DNA of 64,000 nt, from positions 62,001-126,000 of the forward strand of contig DASRFA010000060.1 in the NCBI GenBank assembly GCA_035651755.1, given 5' to 3'. Origin of the DNA: DASRFA01 sp035651755 (lineage in GTDB: Bacteria; Desulfobacterota; Binatia; UBA12015). The notes under the pieces are model-generated. The model was not told the origin of the DNA and searched no databases. It saw only the letters and a program-made list of their open reading frames with translations. Shown here piece after piece: positions 50,540 to 58,924 of this stretch; positions within the stretch are counted from its first letter, which is position 1, and each line of letters begins with the position of its first letter. Position numbers and translations under genes: made by a program.

Positions 50540-52659
50540 CTGCGGCCGACCGGCTCGTTCCCTCGCGCACCGGCGACGCGGCCGCGGGCGCTTCGCGCGC
50601 GCGCGGTGGCGCGATGTCGTGCGCCGTCGGCATCCTGCTCCTGGCGTCGGCCTGCTCGCGCGCGAACGAACCGCAGCTCGAGGTCGTGCATCGGATCCTC
50701 GACGTCGCTCCGCAGCCGGCGGCGGGAGACGCGGTCGGGTGGTGCGAGCTCGAAAGCGAGGTGCGGCCCGCGATCGGCTGCCTTCCGAAGTTTCCGGGCA
50801 GCATCGCAAAGCTCGAAGTCGCGGATTCCCCGCTCCGCCGGCGCCTCGCGGTCCCCGAAGCCGCGCGCGGCGGGCCGATCCTCGTCGAGTCGAGGCTCGT
50901 GTTCGCGGGCGGCGGCCGGCCGACGTTCCTTCCCGCTTTCGTCGTCCGCGAGCCGGCCGGGGAGACGATCGACGTCGAACTGACGATCCCCTCCGCCGCT
51001 CCGAAGAAAAGCGCACGACTCGAGTACCGACTGCGCCCGCTGCCGCCCGCCGTGCGCGAATACGCGAGCGCAGAGATCGACGTGCCGCGTGGAGCGGTGC
51101 TCGAGGTCGGCGTGGCGGTCGACCCGCTCGCGCGGCGGGTCGAGCGCGCGCCCTGCGAGATGGAGATCGTGGCGCGCCGCGGCTCGTCGGAGCGCCGCCT
51201 CTTCCGCACGCTGCTCGCGCCCGGCGGCGCCGGGGTGGGTCGATGGCGCGACCAACGGATCGACCTGGCCCCCGTCGCGGGCGATCGCGTGCACCTCGTA
51301 TTCCGGAGCCGGGTCGTCGCGCCCCCCGGCGGCGAGATCGACGTCGCGTACGGATTCCCGATCTGGGGAACCGCCAACGTTCTCGCGCCCGCGTCGCGCG
51401 CCCGGCCGAACGTCATCCTCGTGTCCCTCGACACGCTGCGCGCCGATCACCTCGGCGGGTACGGCTCCGCTCTCGAGACTTCTCCCGAGATCGACCGCTT
51501 CGCGGGCGAGGCGACGCTGTTCGAGCTCGCGTACGCGACGTGGACGAGCACGCTCCAGTCGCACATGAGCCTCTTCACGGGGCGCTACGTGGCCGGCTAC
51601 GGCGACATCTCGCTCACGCGCGCGCTGTCTCCCGGCATCCCGACGCTGCCCGAGCTCCTGGCGGGAGCCGGGTACGCGACCGCGGCCGTCACCGAGGACG
51701 CGATCCTCCGGCGTGCGCTCGGCTTCGGCCGCGGCGTCGACTCGTACCGGGAGAATCGAAGCACGGGACCGCATGCGGCGCCCGGTCACGCGGAGCAGAC
51801 GTTCGCGACCGGGCTGCGGTGGCTCAAGCGACACCGCGACGAGCGGTTCTTCCTCTTCCTCCACACCTATCAGGTGCACAGCCCGTACACCCCGCCACCC
51901 GCATTCGATCGCTTTCGCACGTGGAACGACCGCGGCGTCGAACGGCCCATCGACGCCGACACCCCTCCCGGCGTCCGGGACGAGCGCCTCTACGCAGGTG
52001 AAGTCCGCTACACCGACGCGGAAGTCGGCAAGCTCCTCGCCGGCATCGCGGCCCTCGGTGTGTCGGAGAGCACGATCGTCGTCGTGGCGGCCGACCACGG
52101 CGAGGAGTTCGGCGAGCACGGGCTCTCCGGGCACGGCAAGGCGCTCTTCCGCGAATCGGCGCACGTTCCCTTGATCGTGCGCGCGCCCGGCATCGCGCCT
52201 CCGGGCCTCCGCGTGCCCGTCCAGGTATCGCTCGTCGACGTCTTGCCGACGCTCCTCGAGCTGACCGGAATCGAGCCGCCGCACCGCATCTCGGGCAGGA
52301 GCCTCGTGCCGCTGCTCGCGGATCCGTCGTCGCCGGCGTTCGCGGACCGCCCCGTGTTCTCCGAGGTGCAAAGCGTCTTCGGCGACCTTTTCGCGGTCCG
52401 CGATCGCACGCACACGTGGATCTTCGCGGGCCGCCAGACGCCGCGGATCGTGGCCTATGATCGCCGTCTCGATCGAGACGAGCACGTCGCCGTGCGAGAT
52501 TCAGGGCTGCTCGAGCGCGGTCGGCGCTTCCGTGACGCATTCGACGCCGAAGTGGCAGCGATCCGGCCGGTCGACGCCGCCCGGGATCGCGCGCTTCAGG
52601 TCGACTCGCCGGATCCCGCGACCGCGCGCAAGCTTCGGGCCCTCGGGTACGTCGAGTGA
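50536..52659 (+). CDS. Sulfatase-superfamily lipoprotein lacking the formylglycine cysteine
   Basis: Up to 707 aa from the GTG at 50536; an ATG at 50614 would instead begin just before the hydrophobic signal MSCAVGILLLASAC. An N-terminal beta-rich region (~40-285) has no recognised family. The sulfatase/alkaline-phosphatase fold follows: metal Asp near 299 (VSLDTLRADHLGGYG), then TSTLQSHMSLFTGRY, where the formylglycine Cys of CxPSR is replaced by Thr (~339), and the second metal site VVAADHGEEFGEHG ... GHGKALFRESAHVPLIV. A Thr nucleophile is used by phosphoglycerol- and phosphoethanolamine-transferases of this fold, so a phospho-transfer or phosphodiesterase role on envelope molecules is more likely than sulfatase activity. 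Confidence 0.85.
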   Translation: MTAADRLVPSRTGDAAAGASRARGGAMSCAVGILLLASACSRANEPQLEVVHRILDVAPQPAAGDAVGWCELESEVRPAIGCLPKFPGSIAKLEVADSPLRRRLAVPEAARGGPILVESRLVFAGGGRPTFLPAFVVREPAGETIDVELTIPSAAPKKSARLEYRLRPLPPAVREYASAEIDVPRGAVLEVGVAVDPLARRVERAPCEMEIVARRGSSERRLFRTLLAPGGAGVGRWRDQRIDLAPVAGDRVHLVFRSRVVAPPGGEIDVAYGFPIWGTANVLAPASRARPNVILVSLDTLRADHLGGYGSALETSPEIDRFAGEATLFELAYATWTSTLQSHMSLFTGRYVAGYGDISLTRALSPGIPTLPELLAGAGYATAAVTEDAILRRALGFGRGVDSYRENRSTGPHAAPGHAEQTFATGLRWLKRHRDERFFLFLHTYQVHSPYTPPPAFDRFRTWNDRGVERPIDADTPPGVRDERLYAGEVRYTDAEVGKLLAGIAALGVSESTIVVVAADHGEEFGEHGLSGHGKALFRESAHVPLIVRAPGIAPPGLRVPVQVSLVDVLPTLLELTGIEPPHRISGRSLVPLLADPSSPAFADRPVFSEVQSVFGDLFAVRDRTHTWIFAGRQTPRIVAYDRRLDRDEHVAVRDSGLLERGRRFRDAFDAEVAAIRPVDAARDRALQVDSPDPATARKLRALGYVE

Positions 52660-52688
52660 TTCCGCCGGCGCCAGCGGGCTGGCCGTCG

Positions 52689-53489
52689 CTACGACGCCGG
52701 CTCCCAGGTCGGCAGCCAGCGCTTCAGGACCCCGCCGAGCGTGTGATCGCGCTTCCAGCGCGCGAGCGACGCGTTCGCCTTCTCGCGCAGCGTCTCCTCC
52801 CCGGGCCGGAATCCCCAGCCGATCTCGTCCTTGGTGAGGAGAGGGTTCAGGAGCGGCAGCAGCTGCGACTCCTCGAGCGAACCGTACCAGGCGACGATCG
52901 GCGCATCGCTCACGAAGGCGTCGACGCGCCGCTGCTCCAGCTCGGCGATCGCGTTCTCGTTGGTCGCGAACGAGAAGACCTGCGCGTCGCGGAAGTTCTC
53001 GCGGACGTACTTCTCGCCGACCGTTCCCTTGGTGACGCCGATCTTGAGCGCGCGCTGGAGCGCCTGCGCCGGCGTGCGGGAGCGCTCCGCCTCGCTGCGC
53101 CGCACCAGCGCGCCGAGGCCGGATCTCATGTACGGCTCGCTGAAGGCGACCCGGAGCTGACGCAGGCGCGTGATCGTCAAACCCGACATGATGATGTCGA
53201 TCTCGTGGTTCACGAGCGCCGGGATGAGCTCGTCCCAGGCCATCGGAAAGGCGCGGATGGGCCGGCCCAGGTCCTGCCCGAGGTAGGACGCGAGGTCGAT
53301 CTCGATGCCCGTCAAGCGCCCCGCCTGGCGGAAGCAGAAGGGCGGGGAGTCGGCTGTGACGCCGATCCGGATCGGCGGGATCGGCGTCGGCGTCGGCGGG
53401 CCGGGCGGCGGCGGAGGCGGACTCATCGCCGAGCACGCCGCGAAGAGCGCGCCGGCGAGCGCCAGGACGAGCCGCGAGGAGGACCTCAT
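52689..53489 (-). CDS. Family-3 solute-binding lipoprotein
   Basis: The product is 266 aa. A lipobox FAAC (Cys ~19) is followed by a poly-Pro linker and a family-3 periplasmic binding domain: RIGVTADSPPFCF, TGIEIDLASYLGQDLGR, IDIIMSGLTITRLRQLRVAFSEPYM, IGVTKGTVGEKYVREN, AFVSDAPIVAWY. Usually these bind amino acids for ABC importers, but no permease or ATPase is nearby, so it could be a stand-alone sensor or an enzyme-like variant. ATGA overlap with the preceding glycine-zipper gene. Converges with the sulfatase-fold gene, 29 nt apart. Confidence 0.87.
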   Translation of the reverse strand: MRSSSRLVLALAGALFAACSAMSPPPPPPGPPTPTPIPPIRIGVTADSPPFCFRQAGRLTGIEIDLASYLGQDLGRPIRAFPMAWDELIPALVNHEIDIIMSGLTITRLRQLRVAFSEPYMRSGLGALVRRSEAERSRTPAQALQRALKIGVTKGTVGEKYVRENFRDAQVFSFATNENAIAELEQRRVDAFVSDAPIVAWYGSLEESQLLPLLNPLLTKDEIGWGFRPGEETLREKANASLARWKRDHTLGGVLKRWLPTWEPAS

Positions 53490-53806
53490 TGGCTCCCGCT
53501 GGAGGACTTGCTGCGCGTCGAGGCGGCTCCCGCCTGATAGCCCTGCTGGTACGACGACTCCTTCGACTTCTCGTAGCGGTCGTACGCGTAGCCGCCGAGG
53601 AGACCGGCTCCCGCGCCGATGCCGGCGCCGAGCCCCGCGTTGCCCGCCATCGCGCCGATCGCGGCGCCGCCGGCGGCCCCGATCACCGTGCCGCTGAGGG
53701 TGCGCTGCTGGGTCGCCGTCATCCCGGAGCAGCCGGCGAGGGCGATCGCGAGCGCACAGAGCGCGCACCCCGTCGCCCGCCGCCGTCGATTCGATCTCAC
53801 GGACAT
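53486..53806 (-). CDS. Glycine-zipper lipoprotein
   Basis: The product is 106 aa. A signal peptide with the lipobox LAGC (Cys ~26) precedes a Gly/Ala zipper (TVIGAAGGAAIGAMAGNAGLGAGI-type repeats every fourth residue), an aromatic/charged motif YAYDRYEKSKE and a Ser-rich tail. Such proteins (OmpA-like glycine-zipper, YmgG/YMGG type) insert in or stiffen the outer membrane. Its start lies inside the broken Rap1a-like gene's last codons, and its stop overlaps the solute-binding lipoprotein gene as ATGA. Confidence 0.85.
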   Translation of the reverse strand: MSVRSNRRRRATGCALCALAIALAGCSGMTATQQRTLSGTVIGAAGGAAIGAMAGNAGLGAGIGAGAGLLGGYAYDRYEKSKESSYQQGYQAGAASTRSKSSSGSQ

Positions 53807-54106
53807 GGCAGCGTCTCCGTCAGGAACTTGACGACCACGTTGACCGGGTGGTCGCCGTCGTACTCGGGGTGCGCCTTCGCCCACGCGACGAACTTCGCGA
53901 TGGCGTCGTTTCGCGTGGGAGGCGGCGACGACGGGCAGAACATCGTTCGCGGACGCCGTGTAGAGCGGATCGGTCGGTTGGGTCGAGCAGACGTCCAGGA
54001 CGTCCTCCGCGGTCTTCATCACGAAGTCCTCGCTCTGCACCGCGCGCGCCGGGGTCGCGACGGCGATCACGGCCGCGACGGCGCACCCGACGATTCTTTG
54101 TCGCAT
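53797..54106 (-). pseudogene. Broken Rap1a/Tai-like small exported protein
   Basis: From the ATG at 54106 the frame encodes a signal peptide (VGCAVAAVIAVATPARA) and the start of a Rap1a/Tai-like domain (EDVLDVCSTQPTDPLYTASAN). At about 53943 the homology continues in another frame: FCPSSPPPTRNDAIAKFVAWAKAHPEYDGDHPVN and KFLTETLPCP, ending at 53797. About 25-30 residues of the usual middle (the FCxGYxxGA region) are missing and the frame is shifted, so a deletion of a non-multiple of three is inferred. Read in the first frame, the tail is a nonsense Arg-rich sequence. Related proteins include small periplasmic immunity-like proteins. An assembly error is possible. Confidence 0.65.
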
Positions 54107-54162
54107 CGTTCCCCCCCGCATTGCGCCGTCGAGCGGCTCGACGGTGCGTCGGTATGTTCGCG

Positions 54163-55752
54163 TCACGGCATCGGCGCGTGCGGCGGCTCGTGCCCGCGCG
54201 GAAGCCGCGGGATCTCGAACGGTCCGTACGCTCTCGACGCGCTCGTCGGAACGACGGGCACACCGGCCCCGGCGGCGGGGGCGGCCGTCGCTGCCGGAGG
54301 CGCGCCCGGCGGCGGCGGCGGTGGAGGCGGCGGCGTCGCGGGCGCCGCCATCCACTCCTCGTCCGAGAGGCTCCATCCGCCGCCGAGCGCGCGATAGAGC
54401 TGCACCACGACCAGGAGCTGGTCGCGCATCGCCTGCGCCAGCTGGTTCTGCGCCGGGAAGAGCTGCTGCTCCGCCTCCAGGACCTCGTAGTAGTTCGCTA
54501 GCCCCTGATCGTACCGCAGGAGCGAGAGCCGCACCGACTCCTGGAGCGCGGCGACCGCTCGCTCGCGCGCCGCACGGATGTCGATCAGCTTCGTCTGCGA
54601 CGTCAGCGTGTTCGAGACCTCCTGGAACGCGAGCAGGATCGACTGCTCGTACTGCGCCTTCGACTGCTCGAACACGGCGACCTGCGCGTAGTAGCTCTCG
54701 ATGTTCTGCCCGCCCGTGAAGATCGGCCCGACGATCGATCCGGCGACGTTCCAGATGTTGCCCTGCGTCTTGACGATGTTCTCGAGCTCGGTGCTCTGGC
54801 CGCCGTAGAGGCTGGTCAACCCGATGCGGGGGAAGAAGTTCGCGACCGCGACGCCGACCTGCGCGTTGGAGCTGATGAGCACGTCCTCCGCCTGCCGGAC
54901 GTCCGGCCGGCGCTCCAGGATCTGCGACGGAAGGCCGGGTGGCAGGTCCGGAGCGGCGCGCTGGTCGACGAGCGGGGCCCCGCGCGCGATGTCGGTCGGA
55001 TCGCGCCCGAGGAGAACGGCGATCGCATTCTCGGTCGCGACGATCTGGCGCTCGAGCTCGGGTACGCTCGCCTGCGCCTGCGCGAGCGCGGCGTCCGCGC
55101 GCTCCACCGCGAGCTTGTTGCCGACCCCTCCCTGGAAGCGGCGCGTGAAGAGCTGGAGCGTGTCGCTGAACGCGGTCACGGTCTCGTGCGCGATGTCCAG
55201 CTCGAGGTCCAGCTCGAGAAGCTGGAAGTAAGCCTGCGCGACCTGGCTCACCAGGGTGAGCATGACGCCGCGGCGGATCTCCTCGCTCGCCCAGAGCTCG
55301 GCCTGCGCGGCCTCCGTCGAGCGCCGGATGCGTCCCCAGACGTCGAGCTCCCACGCGAGGTTGAAGGTCCCGAGGAAGGTGTTGAAGGTGCGGTTGTCGC
55401 CCGTGAAGACGAAGTTCTTCCCGCGCTGCGCGCCGCCCTGGTAGCTGACTTGCGGAAACAGCGGTCCGCGCGCGACCCCGACGAGCGCCTGCGCCTGCTC
55501 CACGCGCGCGGTCGCGGTCTTGAGGTCGTAGTTGTTCTGGAGCGCCTCGCGGATCAGGTCCTGCAGCACCGGGTCGCCGAAGACCTGCCACCAGGCCGCG
55601 TCGGCGAGGGACGCCGCCTCCGCCGGACCGATGTCGCCGCGGTACTCCGGCGGCGTCTGGATGTCCGGTCGGTGGTAGTTCGGTCCGACGGGGCAGCCGG
55701 TCGCGAGGACGCCGAAACAGAGCGCGACGAGACCGCGCGCCGCGCGGCTCAA
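54163..55752 (-). CDS. Outer-membrane efflux channel lipoprotein (OprM/NodT family)
   Basis: The product is 529 aa. A lipobox VLATGC (Cys ~19) is followed by CPVGPNYHRPDI and two OEP repeats (WWQVFGDPVLQDLIREALQNNYDLKTATARVEQAQA; ERRPDVRQAEDVLISSNAQVGVAVANFFPRIGL). The TTG start at 55752 overlaps the pump gene's stop as TTGA and has a strong GGAGGAGGG just upstream; no ATG or GTG competes. The C-terminal ~60 residues are Pro-rich and variable. It is the exit duct of the RND pump encoded upstream. Confidence 0.93.
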   Translation of the reverse strand: MSRAARGLVALCFGVLATGCPVGPNYHRPDIQTPPEYRGDIGPAEAASLADAAWWQVFGDPVLQDLIREALQNNYDLKTATARVEQAQALVGVARGPLFPQVSYQGGAQRGKNFVFTGDNRTFNTFLGTFNLAWELDVWGRIRRSTEAAQAELWASEEIRRGVMLTLVSQVAQAYFQLLELDLELDIAHETVTAFSDTLQLFTRRFQGGVGNKLAVERADAALAQAQASVPELERQIVATENAIAVLLGRDPTDIARGAPLVDQRAAPDLPPGLPSQILERRPDVRQAEDVLISSNAQVGVAVANFFPRIGLTSLYGGQSTELENIVKTQGNIWNVAGSIVGPIFTGGQNIESYYAQVAVFEQSKAQYEQSILLAFQEVSNTLTSQTKLIDIRAARERAVAALQESVRLSLLRYDQGLANYYEVLEAEQQLFPAQNQLAQAMRDQLLVVVQLYRALGGGWSLSDEEWMAAPATPPPPPPPPPGAPPAATAAPAAGAGVPVVPTSASRAYGPFEIPRLPRGHEPPHAPMP

Positions 55753-58700
55753 TGCCCTCCTCCGCCGCCGGGCGCGGGCGCAGGCTGGGGCGTCGGCGCG
55801 GTCGCGGTCTCCTCGTGCGACCCGCCGGACAGCCGCTCGACGACGTAGAAGGACAGCGGGATGACGAAGATCGCGATCACCGACGCGGCGAGCATTCCGG
55901 CCATGACGGCCGTTCCCATGATCTGCCGCGACACCGCGCCGGCACCGGTCGCGCGAACGAGCGGCACGACTCCCAGGATGAACGCAAACGCCGTCATCAG
56001 GATCGGGCGGAGACGGAGGCGCGCGCCGGTGAGCGCGGCGTCGATCAGCGGCCTGCCCTTCTCGTACTCGTCCTTCGCGAACTCGACGATCAGGATCGCG
56101 TTCTTCGCCGTCAAGCCGATCAGCATGACCAGGCCGATCTGCGCGTAGACGTTGTTCACCATCTCGCGCACGAAGAGGCCGAAGAAGGCGCCGAACACGG
56201 CGATCGGGATGCCGAGGAGCACGCTGAACGGCAGCGACCAGCTCTCGTACTGGGCGGCGAGGATCAGGAAGACCATGAGGAGCGAGAAGGCAAAGATGAC
56301 GGTCGGCGAGACGCCCTCGGATGCGACCCGCTCCTGGAACGACATCCCCATGTAGTCGTACCCCATCTCCGACGGCATGGTCTCCGCGAACACCTCCTGG
56401 AGGGCCTGCATGCCCTGGCCAGAGCTGTAGCCGGGCTTCAGCGACGCGTTGATCTGGGCCGCGCGATGCTCGTTGAAGCGGATCGTGAACTCCGGCCCGT
56501 AGATCGTCTTCGTGTCGACGACGGCGTCGAGCGGCACCATGCCGCCCTTGTCGTTCTGGACGTAGAACTGGCCCATCGCGCGCGTGTTGGTCCGGTAGTC
56601 GCCCTCGGCCTGGACGTAGACCTGCCAGACGCGACCGAAGCGGTTGAAGTAGTTGACGAAGACGCCGCCCATGAACGCCTGCAGCGTCTTGTAGACGTCC
56701 GAGAGCTGGACGCCCTGCTTCATCACCTGCTCTCGATTCACGTTGGCGTAGACCTGCGGCACGTCGGGGACGAAGGTCGTGAAGATCGACGCGAACTCCG
56801 GGCGCTTCATCGCGGCGGCCATGAACTTCCGCGTGTTCTCCGCGAGGAACTGGACCGTGCCTCCGGACCGATCCTCGAGCACGAACGAGACGCCGCCCGA
56901 CGTGCCGACGCCCGGGATCGCGGGCGGCGGGAACGCGAAGGCGATCGCCTCGGGAAGCTCGTGGAGGCGCCCGTTCAGGCGCCGCATGATCACGTCCGCG
57001 GTGAGACCGTCCGGATCGCGCTCGGCCCACGGCTTCAGCGTCACGAAGTAGAAGCCGCTGTAGGTCGTGTTGGTGCTGCTGAGCAGGCTGTACCCGACGA
57101 CCGTGTTGTACGTCTGAACGCCCGGAGTCTCGGAGAGGATCTTCTCGATCTGCTTGCAGACCTCGTCCGTCCTCTGCAGCGACGCCGCCTGAGGCAGCTG
57201 GACGTTCATGTAGAAGTAGCCCTGGTCCTCGTCCGGGACGAAGCCCGTCGGCAGCCGTGAGCCGATCATCAACGCGAGCACCGTGAGCGCCGCGAGTCCT
57301 CCGAGGCCGAGGATCGGATGGCGGATGAGGTGGTGGCACCAGTTGACGTAGCCTTCGGTCGCGCGTCCGAACCACCGGTTGAACCCGCGGAAGAACGCCC
57401 CCAGCGGACCGCGCGCCTCGCGCTTCGGCCGGAGCAGCAGGGCGGAGAGCGCCGGGCTCAGCGTGAGCGCGTTGAACGCCGAGAACACGACCGACACGGC
57501 GATCGTCACCGCGAACTGCTGGTAGAGGCGGCCGGTGATGCCCGGGATGAACGCGGTCGGCACGAAGACGGCGACGAGGATGAGCGCGATCGCGATCACG
57601 GGCCCCGACACCTGCTCCATCGCCTTCAGGGTCGCGTCGCGCGGCGAGAGCCCCTGCTCCATGTTGTGCTCGACCGCCTCCACGACGACGATCGCGTCGT
57701 CGACGACGATGCCGATCGCGAGCACGAGCCCGAACAGCGACAGCGTGTTGATCGAGAACCCGAGCAGCGGGAACACCGCGAACGTGCCGATCAACGACAC
57801 CGGTACCGCGAGCAGCGGGATCAGCGTCGTCCGGAAACCCTGCAGGAAGATGAAGACGACGATGATGACGAGGACCAGCGCCTCGAAGAGGGTCTTGACG
57901 ATCTCGTCGATGCCCTCGCTGACCGCCTCGGTCGTATCGAGCGACACGACGTAGTCGAGATCGGCCGGGAAGCGCTTCTTCGCGTCCTCCATCAGGGCGC
58001 GCGCCCGCTTCATCGTGTCGATCGCGTTGGAGCCCGCGAGCTGGTAGATCGCGACGATCGCGGCCGGCTTGCCGTTCAGGCGGCCCTTGACGTTGTAGAG
58101 CTGGGCGCCGAGCTCGACGCGGGCCACGTCGCCCACGCGAATCATCGAGCCGTCGGGGTTGGCCCTGACGATGACGTCCTCGAAGTCCTCGGCGGTCAGC
58201 AGGCGGCCCTGCGCGCGCACCGTGTAGGTGAACTCCTGTCCCGGCGGCACCGGCTCCGCACCGACCTGCCCGGCCGGATTCACCGTGTTCTGCTGCTGGA
58301 TGGCGTTGATGATCTGCGTGACGGTGATCCCGAGCTTCGCGAGCGTGTCGGGGTTCACCCACATGCGCATCGCGTACTGGCCGGCGCCGAAGATCTGCAC
58401 CTGCCCGACGCCCGGGACGCGGGTCATCGGGTCGTTGATGTTGATGTAGGCGTAGTTCGTCAGGAAGAGCGCGTCGTAGCTGCCGTTGGGCGAGTAGATC
58501 GAGAAGAGCGCGAGCGGCGCCGTCGTCGACTGCTTGATCGTGACGCCGTACTGCTGGACGTCGAAGGGGAGCTGCGACTGGGCCTGCCCGTAGCGCATCT
58601 GCGCGAGGATCTGATCGGTGTTGATGTTCGTGCCGACGTTGAAGTCGACGCGCAGGGTCATCGTGCCGTTGTTGGCGTTGATCGAGTACATGTAGATCGA

Positions 58701-58922
58701 GTCGGCGACGCCGCTCATCTGTTGCTCGATCGGGGTCGCGACCGATTGCTCGATCGTGACCGCGTCCGCGCCCGTGTACGTGGCGGAGAGCTGGACCTCG
58801 GGCGGAGCGATGTCGGGGAACTGCGCGATCGGCAGCTGCACCATCGCGACGAGGCCGACGATGACCATCACGATGGCGATGACGATCGCGACGATCGGCC
58901 GCCGGACGAAGAACGCTGCCAT
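55749..58922 (-). CDS. RND multidrug efflux pump (AcrB/HAE1 family)
   Basis: The product is 1057 aa, full length. The opening MAAFFVRRPIVAIVIAIVM is typical; the proton-relay Asp pair is present in IGIVVDDAIVVVEAVEHN (TM4) and the Lys in LIGLTAKNAILIVEFAKDE (TM10). Porter-domain and switch-loop regions appear complete. It exports hydrophobic or amphiphilic compounds by proton exchange as a trimer. It starts 2 nt after the adaptor gene. No TetR-type repressor lies beside the operon. Confidence 0.96.
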   Translation of the reverse strand: MAAFFVRRPIVAIVIAIVMVIVGLVAMVQLPIAQFPDIAPPEVQLSATYTGADAVTIEQSVATPIEQQMSGVADSIYMYSINANNGTMTLRVDFNVGTNINTDQILAQMRYGQAQSQLPFDVQQYGVTIKQSTTAPLALFSIYSPNGSYDALFLTNYAYININDPMTRVPGVGQVQIFGAGQYAMRMWVNPDTLAKLGITVTQIINAIQQQNTVNPAGQVGAEPVPPGQEFTYTVRAQGRLLTAEDFEDVIVRANPDGSMIRVGDVARVELGAQLYNVKGRLNGKPAAIVAIYQLAGSNAIDTMKRARALMEDAKKRFPADLDYVVSLDTTEAVSEGIDEIVKTLFEALVLVIIVVFIFLQGFRTTLIPLLAVPVSLIGTFAVFPLLGFSINTLSLFGLVLAIGIVVDDAIVVVEAVEHNMEQGLSPRDATLKAMEQVSGPVIAIALILVAVFVPTAFIPGITGRLYQQFAVTIAVSVVFSAFNALTLSPALSALLLRPKREARGPLGAFFRGFNRWFGRATEGYVNWCHHLIRHPILGLGGLAALTVLALMIGSRLPTGFVPDEDQGYFYMNVQLPQAASLQRTDEVCKQIEKILSETPGVQTYNTVVGYSLLSSTNTTYSGFYFVTLKPWAERDPDGLTADVIMRRLNGRLHELPEAIAFAFPPPAIPGVGTSGGVSFVLEDRSGGTVQFLAENTRKFMAAAMKRPEFASIFTTFVPDVPQVYANVNREQVMKQGVQLSDVYKTLQAFMGGVFVNYFNRFGRVWQVYVQAEGDYRTNTRAMGQFYVQNDKGGMVPLDAVVDTKTIYGPEFTIRFNEHRAAQINASLKPGYSSGQGMQALQEVFAETMPSEMGYDYMGMSFQERVASEGVSPTVIFAFSLLMVFLILAAQYESWSLPFSVLLGIPIAVFGAFFGLFVREMVNNVYAQIGLVMLIGLTAKNAILIVEFAKDEYEKGRPLIDAALTGARLRLRPILMTAFAFILGVVPLVRATGAGAVSRQIMGTAVMAGMLAASVIAIFVIPLSFYVVERLSGGSHEETATAPTPQPAPAPGGGGGH

Positions 58923-58924
58923 GG

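Noticed and set aside
50536..52659. Calling this gene an arylsulfatase.
   Set aside because: The formylglycine-forming Cys/Ser signature CxPSR is replaced by a Thr-containing segment.
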